From: Echinarachnius parma
Lineage: Eukaryota > Echinodermata > Echinoidea > Clypeasteroida > Echinarachniidae
Direction: 5' to 3'
NCBI GenBank assembly: GCA_037951105.1
Contig: JBAMJV010001398.1
Coordinates: 248,001 to 312,000 of the forward strand
DNA length: 64,000 bases
Of this stretch, positions 55,232 through 64,000 are shown in pieces. Position 1 is the stretch's first letter. Every line of letters starts with the position of its first letter. Below the pieces are notes generated by a model. It was not told the origin of the DNA. It ran no database searches and worked only from the letters and a program-made list of their open reading frames with translations. The position numbers were made by a program, and so were the translations under genes.

Positions 55232-56929
55232 AATGGGGAGAGGACCTTGGAATAATTAATATTTTCATAGAGTATTATGAGAGACTTAAACTCCAGTGCC
55301 CCTGGTGATCTGGTGTGCTGTTCATTAATTGTATGGAAATGAGAATATATTGCAGGCAGCGACTTGCCAGCTGAGGCTGTAATGAACATCAGTGTGTACG
55401 ATTTGCTAATCATGAGAGATGAACATTGGGATGCAGTTTGAACTCTGCAACGTGCATATATGTTGCAGCCAAGTCTGGCCATTATGAGCGCCAGAGATTC
55501 ATCTGATTTATCAGCTGCTGCGCAGCCTTATGTCAACAAAAAGTTTTGCAAGTCCAAGGAGGAACTTATTGTGTATTTTGTCAATTTCTATTAAATTTGT
55601 CCTTGGAAACTCATCCCCGGTAACAGACGCCATCCTGCATGATGGCTTCTGGCGTATGTGATCCCGAATTGGTGTTGCGACAGACGCGTATGAAATGATG
55701 TTATTCTAATTGTCACGTCTCTATACAAGTATTATCATGTAATATTCCCTGATATGTTGGTGTCATTCACTCTCACATTTTAGATATGGTTATAGAGATC
55801 AGATTAATGTCTCCCTCCCCCAAATTGGTATGGAAATTTAGAATTTTAATGATAGAAATAATATGAAATTTCATTTGATGCATTCTTGCAAAATATGTTC
55901 ACTAAGGCCACGGATACAGCCTTGAATATTAACTTATTTTAATCACAATGAAAGTGCAGGGAGCATCACAAGTGAAATATGTTGACATTGTATTAAGGAT
56001 TGATCTATTCAACATCTTTATTATGATAATTCTCAGTTAGATAACGTTCCAATTTACTATCACTATCTTTTTCCTCTCTCCATCTCTTTCTCCATTTCTC
56101 TGTCTCACTCTCTTCCTTCTTCCCTCCATTTCATTTCTCTTTCCCGTGTATGGGAGAACCAATCCTCATGCACGCTAAAGAACGCATCTCATTTTTTCGT
56201 AAAGAGCAGGGAGAAATCCCGGTGGGTGTTTACACATTTAAATAACAGTGCGGGAATAGGTAAATTGTTTTGACCCTTCGTGGTCCAGCTTAGTAAATAC
56301 TTTGTGTAGTTTGGAAAATTGTTATTTGGGCATTAATGCCTTACTCGAGAAATAGCTTTACTCTATTTGGGGTATAAGCTTACCTGATGACACTATATGA
56401 CACACTAGTGTTGCGTTGTCGTTAAAAATTATTTCCACTCCAATCCAATCAATTTCATTTCTCAACAAATATATTCATCCAATCCATTCGATTTGATTCT
56501 CAAATGCCAAAGATATATATTTACCAATTCCACTGTAATTCCCTCAAAACATATTTAAACACAGATTTCTCTTTGATCAGCATTTGTAAAGCTATTTATT
56601 GTCATATGAAATAGAAGGTATTCTTAATGTACACACCTTTTAAAGCTTTTGTATTCTCTTTACACCTCTATATAACATCATGTATAGCAATTATGAAAGA
56701 TACAAATGATAAATCAAACATTCAATATTTATGTGAACCTAAATTTGAATTAAATATCTGAAATCATTCTTTCTGATAATTTGAGACCAATATATCTTAC
56801 AAAGAAATATTCCTTGTATCGTCAATAGTTTGATCATGTAAGCTGTAAATCACATGACATCCTACATATTGAACCATTCCATGTGTAGACACTCCAAAAT
56901 TTCCAAATAGAAATCAAATGTGACCCTAT

Positions 56930-57171
56930 GCCGCAAAACCCTTATGTAGTTGCCAAAATGCACAGCTGTACAAAATGTACAACATTGAGCAAATACAGTG
57001 TCTATGTTGGTGCTGGATTTCGTACCCTTTTTTGTATATTAGGTTTTTGTTACTGAAGTATAACAAATTATACCTCATTGGAACGCTGAGATTTTTCTAG
57101 AATTCGAAAATACCAACATCAGGAAAATCTAAAAATTGCGACTTAATAGCGTTTTGCGGTAACGGGTCACA
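56930..57171. mobile_element. MITE in RhoGEF 3' flank (TGTGACCC)
   Basis: Ends tgtgaccctatgccgcaaaa and ttttgcggtaacgggtcaca are imperfect inverses; about 242 bp. Confidence 0.78.
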
Positions 57172-59004
57172 AATTAGAGCAACATTCCATGTTAAAAAAA
57201 TACCTGATGAACATGTAGATAACACTATATTATGCCCAGATAATTTGTGGTTAGTAATGATGTATGCCATTTTTAGATAACAGAAGGTCGTCTGATACTA
57301 TCAAAGAGTTGGTTGCACTTACATGTATGGCCTTTTGCTTTTCAACAGCCAGTATATATATTCTTCTGTTATTTACTTTTCTAGTTCTTCCTGTATGAAC
57401 TGTTTGATAAAGAAATCTCAAACAATTCTTAAACATTGATTTTAATATTAAAAAAAAAAATTCTATATAGAGGGTGGGAGCATTTACATGTATATTTGCA
57501 TTGGCTTCATAGAGGATATCTATTTTTTTAGGAAGTTGATTGAAAAGTTGTCCAGTACGATGAACATATCGATACTGGTTAGTTTATTTTTCAATGAAAT
57601 ATGGAAACAAATACTAAAATGCCAGTGAATAATACCAGGCGTTTTGAATGAAGAAATATCGGTCACCGTCATATATTTGTGATTGATGAAAAACTAAATG
57701 CACTTTTTATACCATGCAAATATTTTTGTCTCATATTATCAATGTGAAAAATGAGTATAATTTTTCCTTCTCTTTAATTATTGTTGTGTGTTTGTGATAT
57801 ACCCAAGCCATATAAATTGCCAATTTTCACATTGAAGAAGAAAAAAAGTGTACACAAATCATGTCACACATTAATTAACTCTGAAAAAGAGTTGTATAAA
57901 TACATTCTCGCCTAGTATGTGTATACTAGTTTTGATTGTCAATGGTTACAGGGAAATTTTTAAAAAGACATGTAGATTCTATAATATTTTGTATAAAAAA
58001 AACAACAAGAACAGAATGACACTGTGAATATTGCACATTTTCCTCTCCATCTTTGTAAAGTGTAAAGTTATTTAATGAGAGAGAGAGAGAGATGCAAGCC
58101 ATATTATATGTGTATAGCCTTGTATGAAGTACATATACGTGTAGATTATTTAATTTTTATTCACACGATTTGAGAGCTCAGCTGCCTACGATGAAACACT
58201 ATATTTTATCGGGTCGTTTTTTTCTTCAATAAGACGGTGAAAATCACATGAAGTGTGCTCTGTCCATAATGCATTATTCACTTCCTGTTTTGTCTCGTTT
58301 CTTCCTTTTGCTTATTAAAATGATGTCTCTACCTTTTCCATTGTTTTTTTTATTTGCCGTTGGCAAGTCACACCTATATTTATTGACATTTTACATCAAG
58401 AAGATACCGGTTACCCAAAGAAAAATGTGTAGGAACTGCACATAAATGCCATATTGATAGACAAATCTGGCAATTTATCATTGCCTCAAGACATAGCTCA
58501 GCAGTTTCCAATTTATTGTTCTTTTCAGCTCTTATCTCTAAGTTACCAGTGCCAAAATGTTTGGTCACAGAGATGCTCCATTTATATGCAGTTTGTTAGA
58601 AAACTGAACAAATTTAGATAAAAAATATCCTTATGTGAGAAGCAGAAGAATGTACCGATTATGCCTTCATTGTATTCACTCTCAAAATATTCCAACAGAA
58701 CATCATCTGTTTTATTGTGCCATATCTGTATTTAAAACAAAGACACTTGTCGCACTACCGAAGTGCGATGTCACAGCTATCTGTTGCCATGGGTAATAGT
58801 TCTAAACAATCTTGGTTGATCCCATCAAAAACCAATATCAAAGGACAACTTGTTTATAACTCTTCTTACATCCACGTTATATCAAAAAGAGGGTGATGTG
58901 ATCATTATTTTGGTACTCTTCTTGGTGGCAAGTGGTCATCTTTTACTGGACAGTTTGATGGCAACGGACAGTATGAACAAAGTACTAATGTACCTTTTAA
59001 TATT

Positions 59005-59216
59005 CAAGGGATCTAGTAACTGCTGACATGGGCCAAAACTGAAGAAGGATTGATCATTGCACTGACTTTGTACACTGTTTAGATTCCCCAGTGGAGAATG
59101 TCAAATCCGAGCACTTCAATCATATAAGAGAAATTCAGAAAACCGCTTGTTTTGGTAAGAATACGACGAGATAAGTAGGTTTTGTGGATGTTGACAATGT
59201 TACTAGATCCCTTTAA
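59005..59216 (-). mobile_element. TTAA MITE family A, copy 6 (deleted inside)
   Basis: Starts aagggatctagtaactgctg and ends tactagatccctttaa; about 210 bp, so about 160 bp shorter than the full copies. Confidence 0.75.
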
Positions 59217-60718
59217 AAATAGCTTCAAAACATTAATGGCAACACCTTTCCATCCATAAAAATGTGTTTTTGTATGTGTTTCCTCACATATATGCAGGTA
59301 TGTCTTTAATCTACCCTGAACTGCAACTTTTTATCAAAACCTATTCCTTCTCTTTTGTATTCCGGTTTGTATAAATTATTACCTAGTCTTCTTTTTATGT
59401 TTGCAAGCTCTTGTAAACCCCGATGTTTCTTTATATACGTAGCATCATTATTCCCATTTTGATTGTGTCTTTACTATGTTATTTTATTATTTAAGTGTCC
59501 CGTCACGAAAGCCTCCTGAGCAATAAAAAAACAAACAAAAGATAGATGAGAAAAAAATCTATATAAACTTGTGGGTGTCAGTTTTGTTTTTCTTGCGTTA
59601 ATACTTGTGAGAGACATGGTGATGATGATGATGATGATGATAAAGATTATGGTGATGCTTGACCCGTTTGATACTGTCATGAATAAATAGAGCTAAATAA
59701 CCCTAAATACAATTTCCACTCATTTTCAGAGCTACCAACATTGAAATGCAACAATCGGGTTGATTTAGGGGAATTTGATAAGAAAGCAGGGAGATATCTA
59801 TCAAATGCATTTATGATACAACCTAATGACAGGGAGATTGGCTGATGGGATGAAATCTTATGCAGATCTTGGTCTATTTTCAGGGAGTCTCCTGTGAAAT
59901 CAGGGATCTAAGATCCTCAAAGTAACCTCAAAATAGAGGATGCTCCTTACCCTTAGTATGATCAGAAGGTGTACAAAATCACATACCTCAAGATTCTATA
60001 TCTCTATAAATATTGTGCAATTTCAATTTTATTTTAAGTATTAAATATGCAACAAGAGATTCCTGTTTATAATCAAAATTAGGAATCCGTTCAATGAAGG
60101 ACATTGATGAACGTCACAAAATGTGATGTACATATATCATTCAACATCAGAATTATGCATGGTTTTATTTTGAGTCTACTTCCAATGTTTTCAATTAGCC
60201 ATAATTGATGATGGTGCCAATAATAAATGATAACGATGAATATGATGATGATGAGGACCGTGATGATTTAAAGAAAACAATTATTTCCATGAGTTGATTT
60301 TCAAAATGGAATGAATTTTTTGTTCCATTGCAACCCAATTGTGAAGTGGATATTACAGACAGTAAATCAAAATATACAGTGTATATGAACGTTTTATTTT
60401 ACACAAAATCGAGACATGGCGACCATTTCATGAACCGTACAATGCTCATTTGATTTGATAGATATTGCTTAAAACCTTTTCACAAAATTCATGATGCACA
60501 ACAACTTTTCTTAATAAATTAAATTTTAAACAAATGGAATTATACAGCAAAGATTTACAGCTACACATGTATGAAAGCATTTAAGAATGCATTGCATCAA
60601 AGTGTGATTACATCACAAGACAATATGAAGATCCTACAAACCCAATATTCATAAAATTCCACTAGCGTAGTTTTAACCTTCATCGGGCAATTAATATTTG
60701 CTAAAGCCATCAGAGTTA

Positions 60719-61258
60719 TTAAAGGGGTAGTACAGTTTTGGTAAGGCTGAACTTTAGTAACCAAAACCTGCACAGTAACGTTACAAACTAATATTGATAA
60801 CCCCACCGCGCTCAAAAGGTATACAAAAATACAAACGACTAAGTAAAAAGCCTGTTATCATTCAAAAAGCGCCATTAAAACACAAGAGGGTGCTCTCTAA
60901 TAAGGCATTGGTTTGAACCATTTTTCATACAAAATTATGCATGTGATGTTCTGTTGAAATACTGATTAAATAGAGAGATCATCAACAACTATTTAAAAAC
61001 CACTTTTGAAAATTTTTGAAAAAGTGTAAGCCTTTAAAAATTTTATTTTTTTTCAAAAAATAATCGTATTTATTTGGGGCCCAAATAAATACGATCGGAT
61101 ATATTTATTGATATTTCAGCCATTTCTGTACCGATTTTGACCAAATAAAGTTTATTCTGCCATTAAAATTGCACGTTCTTTCAAATTCGACACTCAGTTT
61201 TTCATTACCTCACGAAAAAATTGTGTTGTGCTCTACCAAAACTGAACTACCCCTTTAA
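60719..61258 (+). mobile_element. TTAA MITE family B, copy 3 (full length)
   Basis: TTAA at both ends, TIRs AGGGGTAGTACAGTTTTGGT and accaaaactgaactacccct. 540 bp. Its central hairpin is a perfect 16-bp pair ATCGTATTTATTTGGG / CCCAAATAAATACGAT (61063-61095). Confidence 0.93.
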
Positions 61259-61309
61259 ATTGAAATTCCCATGAAAGTCAATACATGGTAGGTACATGGT
61301 AAGCCAGGG

Positions 61310-61605
61310 CTGATATTCAATTCAATACTTAGATTAAGTAAGATATTTACTTAGCATTTAACTAGCCTAAGAACTTATCTTAGATTCAAATTGCATTTTA
61401 AACTTTTACTTTTAATAGAAAAACAAACAAAATTATGGTTTCAAAATTTTGGTAAGATTTTCAGTTGCTGAATTAATTGAATCCCAATTTGGGTTTATTA
61501 ATTGAATCCCAATTTGGGCTAAGTAAGTTACTTCAGCCAAATACTAAGTAAACTGCTTACATTTTTACCCAAGTATGGAATTGAATACTGACCCAGGTTT
61601 CCATC
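61310..61605. mobile_element. MITE with TIRs GGGCTGATATTCAATTCAAT
   Basis: Left gggctgatattcaattcaat; right tggaattgaatactgaccc. Arms also carry aagtaag/cttagc pieces. Inside, a 28-bp unit (aattgaatcccaatttgggt) is repeated twice. Confidence 0.75.
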
Positions 61606-61637
61606 AGGTAATGGGTTAAAAACCAAGAGTGGTGCAC

Positions 61638-61720
61638 TCAAGAGCATGCCTCCGTGCAGATAAGCACTAGACCAGGTGGGCCCTGCTGCTTGTCATCCGT
61701 CGAACCATCCCTGGTAGATT
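61638..61720 (-). CDS. CTC1: CTC1-like last coding exon
   Basis: Acceptor tgttttgttccgcag on the minus strand; two bases then 26 codons and TGA at 61640-61638. It encodes STRDGSTDDKQQGPPGLVLI and CTEACS. The phase fits exon C exactly. I do not recognise this short tail in other species. Confidence 0.66.
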
Positions 61721-63726
61721 CTGCGGAACAAAACATGAGACAAAAACAAAAGGAAGTGTAAGTGGTACTGTCTATTAACCAGTTCAGGACGGACTGATTT
61801 TACTACAACATGTATTCTCCATAAACCTAAGCCCAAATATTTTCGGGACCAGTCCTGAACAGGTTAAAGGGAACCTGATGGTCCATGTTCAAAGTCCATG
61901 GGGATTTCAGCATCTCAAAGAACAGGTTAATAGGACGATTTAAAAAAATAGATAACATAATGCAGGGCTCGATACTAGCACTTGCCCACTTGCCCAGGGC
62001 AAGTCAAAATTGATGTCGGGCAAGTGAAATTCTATAAATTGTCTAGTTTGCTTGCCTGACCGGGCAAATAAATAATTGATCAACTATAAGAGAACAATGT
62101 CATTTCAAACGTGTAAATCTCATCTAGAAGTAAGAGGGCAAGTACTTTTCAATTTGGGCAAGTCAAATTCCAAAATGTATGATTTAACTTGCCCAAACGA
62201 GTCAGTACAGAAAAAAGTGAATGTGGTGGCTTGCATAATGAGAAGAACAAATTGGCGGATCTGGGTAGCAGTTTACATCAATGCTTCACTGGCTTGGGTG
62301 TGTTTAATAGAGAAAACTTTGTTTACAATAAGCCTATTCATCAAAACCATTGTTCAATAAAAGTGGGCAAGAAAAAGATGCAAAGCCTGTTAATTTTCCT
62401 AGAAATGAGGAGGGGGGTAATAACATATTCAAATTTTACACAAACATTTTTAATGAAAGTTTTTATCTAAACAAGTTGATAATTTGTCCTATTTTTGTCC
62501 TGGGTACTAACAAACAACCAAGTATGTCGTCAAATGTGCAGCTATATATAAAAAAAAACTTCAATTACGAGCAACAGATTCACAAATAATGAAACTACTA
62601 TATCGGCAGGATTACGCCAAATACCTCTGAAATGTCTGCACTTGAACCACAATGGGCGCTGTAGACTGTGATGTTGGCAGTAGCGGGACAGGGCTGATCT
62701 GAGCAAGGCTTGGCTGGTTGATGTTGAACTAGCTGCCTCCCAGGCATACTGCAGAGAATAAGAGAGAGAGAGAGATATATGTAGATGAAGGTAGACTAGA
62801 CTTCAATCATTCAATCTAAGTAATTTATTTCCTATGAAAAGGTGTTTAATGTTTCATTTTTAATCCAATAAAATAGCCTTTGGATGGGGGACCTGGGGTA
62901 ACAGGTTCCTGTCTGTGAAGAGGTAGTCCCAAGAGTACATACCTCTTCCTTCTGTTTGTTGGCCCACATGTGAAAGACCAGTTCCTTGCCTGGTCCCGTG
63001 CACAAGTCCTCTACTTTGGTCCAGTCTCCCTGGGTGGGGCAGAAGACCGATGACACCACCCTGGGGCTGTCGCTCCATAGCAGACATTCTCCTGTCCCAT
63101 CCTCAACCACCACCCTAGACAATCAGCAAATACAAAATCATAATTACAAACAATTTCAAATTTTTTTTTTTTGCAGCAATAGGATTATCATCTTGAATTG
63201 TGCACTTTGAAATCAAGGTCAGGTCTACATGTATTGGTAAAAATTCTGCTTCTTTTTCTTTAAATATTCATGAGCACAAGCCCTCTACTGTGTTCCAGTC
63301 CCCCTTCATTATTCAGCTAAACTGATAAATATAGACAATCTACATAAACTTGCTATTTTTAGCAAATCAAAGCAACACACATATTAATTTGTACGCAGGA
63401 GCTAGGTTCATATACACTGGCAAGCTTTTGTACTTCTCCACCAAACTCTGTCGCATATGCGTTAGCAAAAGCCAGACACATACTGTAGTGGCTGCAAAAA
63501 TCTTCATTTTATAATTTCAAGCAAGCATCAGCGAGGAACCGGATAATTGCATCCGATATATACTGCCATGCCGTGGCTAGTACAACTCAGCTTCTCAATC
63601 AAGATATTCAATAATCTCAAAGAGTTAAGTACTTGTACTTACAAGATTTGCGTGATGATTTTCCCACTCTGCTTGTTTGTGGCTGGGCAGTGGCAGTCAT
63701 TCCTTCCACAGGTATTGCACAGCCAC
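61638..63726 (-). CDS. CTC1: C-terminal four exons of a CTC1-like gene (CST complex), 5' part outside window
   Basis: Four minus-strand exons (63726-63643, 63114-62943, 62748-62625, 61720-61638) join in phase with GT-AG sites and end in TGA. They give about 152 residues. A Cys-rich zinc-ribbon (WLCNTCGRNDCHC) is followed by an OB-fold core with VVVEDGTGECLLW and later LQRPLWFKC. A zinc ribbon inside the last OB-fold, a V(D/E)DGT(A/G)E strand and a RP-hydrophobic C-terminal strand fit CTC1, which with STN1 and TEN1 binds telomeric single-stranded DNA and assists polymerase alpha. An RPA70-type C-terminal OB-fold is the main alternative. The gene converges on the RhoGEF gene. Confidence 0.6.
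61775..61866. repeat. Short TTAA-ended TIR repeat (~90 bp)
   Basis: Begins ttaaccagttcaggacggac and ends gtcctgaacaggttaa. It is the clearest copy of a group seen near 14590, 14708, 15430, 23830, 24405 and 24955. Confidence 0.72.
61972..62240 (+). mobile_element. Dispersed repeat with cttgccc motifs, copy 2
   Basis: Matches 16296-16570 (gggctcgatactagcacttg, gtaaatctcatctagaagta, gtatgatttaacttgcccaa). It lies in the last intron of the CTC1-like gene. Confidence 0.78.
62625..62748 (-). CDS. CTC1: CTC1-like exon C
   Basis: Acceptor ttattctctgcag (minus strand) and donor G/gtattt; phase 0 in, phase 1 out, 41 codons. It encodes YAWEAASSTSTSQALLRSAL and then CQHHSLQRPLWFKCRHFR. The R-P-hydrophobic-strand pattern fits the last strand of the CTC1 OB-fold. 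Confidence 0.7.
62943..63114 (-). CDS. CTC1: CTC1-like exon B (OB-fold core)
   Basis: Acceptor ttgtctag and donor GAG/gtatgt on the minus strand; one base then 57 codons, out in phase 0. It encodes VVVEDGTGECLLWSDSPRVV and, further on, GDWTKVEDLCTGPGKELVFH. The DGTGE turn is typical of OB-fold proteins that bind single-stranded DNA. Confidence 0.75.
63115..63642. other. Intron of the CTC1-like gene
   Basis: AT-rich; a phrase near 63270 (gagcacaagccctctactgt + gttccagtccccctt) repeats part of exon B (caagtcctctactttggtcc, 63003-63022), so it may be a decayed exon copy. Nothing else seen. Confidence 0.5.
63643..63726 (-). CDS. CTC1: CTC1-like exon A (zinc ribbon)
   Basis: Reverse-strand acceptor cttttcag and donor CTT/gtaagt; enters with one base completing a codon, leaves in phase 2. 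It encodes WLCNTCGRNDCHCPATNKQS and GKIITQI. The four cysteines (CNTC, CHC) suggest a zinc ribbon. The preceding exon is outside the window. Confidence 0.72.
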
Positions 63727-64000
63727 CTGAAAAGCAATATTAAATCCATATAATTTTGTACAGAGATCAATAACAATAATTATATACAGGTACTCATGTA
63801 GCGCCTTGGTAATCTTCTTTAAGCACCTTGGGAACTAAAAATCTGCCAACCGAATTCCGTTGATTTTAAAATTTAACTTGCTTGATTTGGCAATCAAATA
63901 TAACATATTTTCTCTGTTTTGACCTTACAGCTTGTCTGATTAGGCCATGAGGAAAAATGAATTATTAGCATTTTGTCACAACAGTCAAGTATTTTTCGAG

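Larger units (their letters stand above)
55232..59530 (+). other. RhoGEF 3'UTR and beyond
   Basis: No coding signal. AT-rich with a GA microsatellite (58078-58092). A MITE with TIRs TGTGACCC/GGGTCACA spans 56930-57171. The first clear AATAAA I see is at 59522-59527; others are near 59682, 60226 and 60513, so the 3'UTR may be over 4 kb or may end earlier at a variant signal. The exact end cannot be read from sequence. Confidence 0.4.
59217..61637. other. Convergent intergenic region / CTC1-like 3'UTR
   Basis: Holds a short ATG-repeat (59618-59642), a 540-bp TTAA MITE (60719-61258), a TIR element (61310-61603) and possible minus-strand poly(A) signals (TTTATT near 60393, 61150 and 61493). No gene seen. 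Confidence 0.5.

Noticed and set aside
53069-53145. A tRNA-Ala-like gene.
   Set aside because: Acceptor stem does not pair and the shared tail with two other loci shows a SINE.
54448-54997. Long minus-strand frames opposite the last exon.
   Set aside because: They are shadows of the GC-rich coding exon 28.
1-64000. CRISPR arrays, bacterial operons or phage-like systems.
   Set aside because: Introns, microsatellites and MITEs show eukaryotic nuclear DNA; the tandem arrays lack the regular spacer structure of CRISPR.

Overview
The window is animal nuclear DNA: AT-rich, with large introns, GT-AG splice sites, microsatellites and many small transposons. Vertebrate-type TTAGGG repeats, a Dbl/Lfc-family RhoGEF with intron-split DH and PH domains, and dense fold-back MITEs fit a marine invertebrate. 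I think an echinoderm is most likely, but this is an inference from general character, not a match.

The + strand from 1662 to 55231 is almost entirely one gene, a RhoGEF of the ARHGEF2/ARHGEF18/ARHGEF28/AKAP13 type. I could place 28 coding exons. All splice phases agree from exon to exon and give 1254 residues in one open frame, ending with a TGA at 55229-55231. Order of parts: acidic/serine-rich segment, Lys/Glu-rich charged helix, C1 zinc domain, low-complexity linker, DH domain, PH domain, coiled-coil-like segment, a RRAETFSGFDS motif and a long Ser/Pro-rich tail. The gene begins before the window, since the first exon here starts in mid-codon. Two likely alternative first exons (ATG at 12287 and at 36204) would make forms that lack C1. 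The second also lies next to a CRE plus TATA-like site.

After a stretch of 3'UTR and intergenic DNA (55232-61637), the last four coding exons of a convergent minus-strand gene lie at 63726-61638. They encode a zinc-ribbon OB-fold C-terminus that most resembles CTC1 of the CST telomere complex.

The introns hold several repeat classes: at least two TTAA-flanked MITE families with a variable central hairpin; TIR families beginning GGGGTGTTTCACAAAG, GGGGTGTTGCATAAAG and CAGGGTGGCCCA; a Mutator-like fold-back carrying telomeric repeats and a tRNA-like sequence; tRNA-derived SINEs; a LINE 3' end with a 10-bp target duplication; and several mini- and microsatellites.

The most striking pattern is that tandem duplications sit immediately upstream of, or across, 3' splice sites of this one gene, at about ten of its exons. 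In some, part of the exon is copied too. A second pattern is a pair of complementary (ATC)n and (GAT)n tracts flanking exons 10-13, which could pair in the pre-mRNA.
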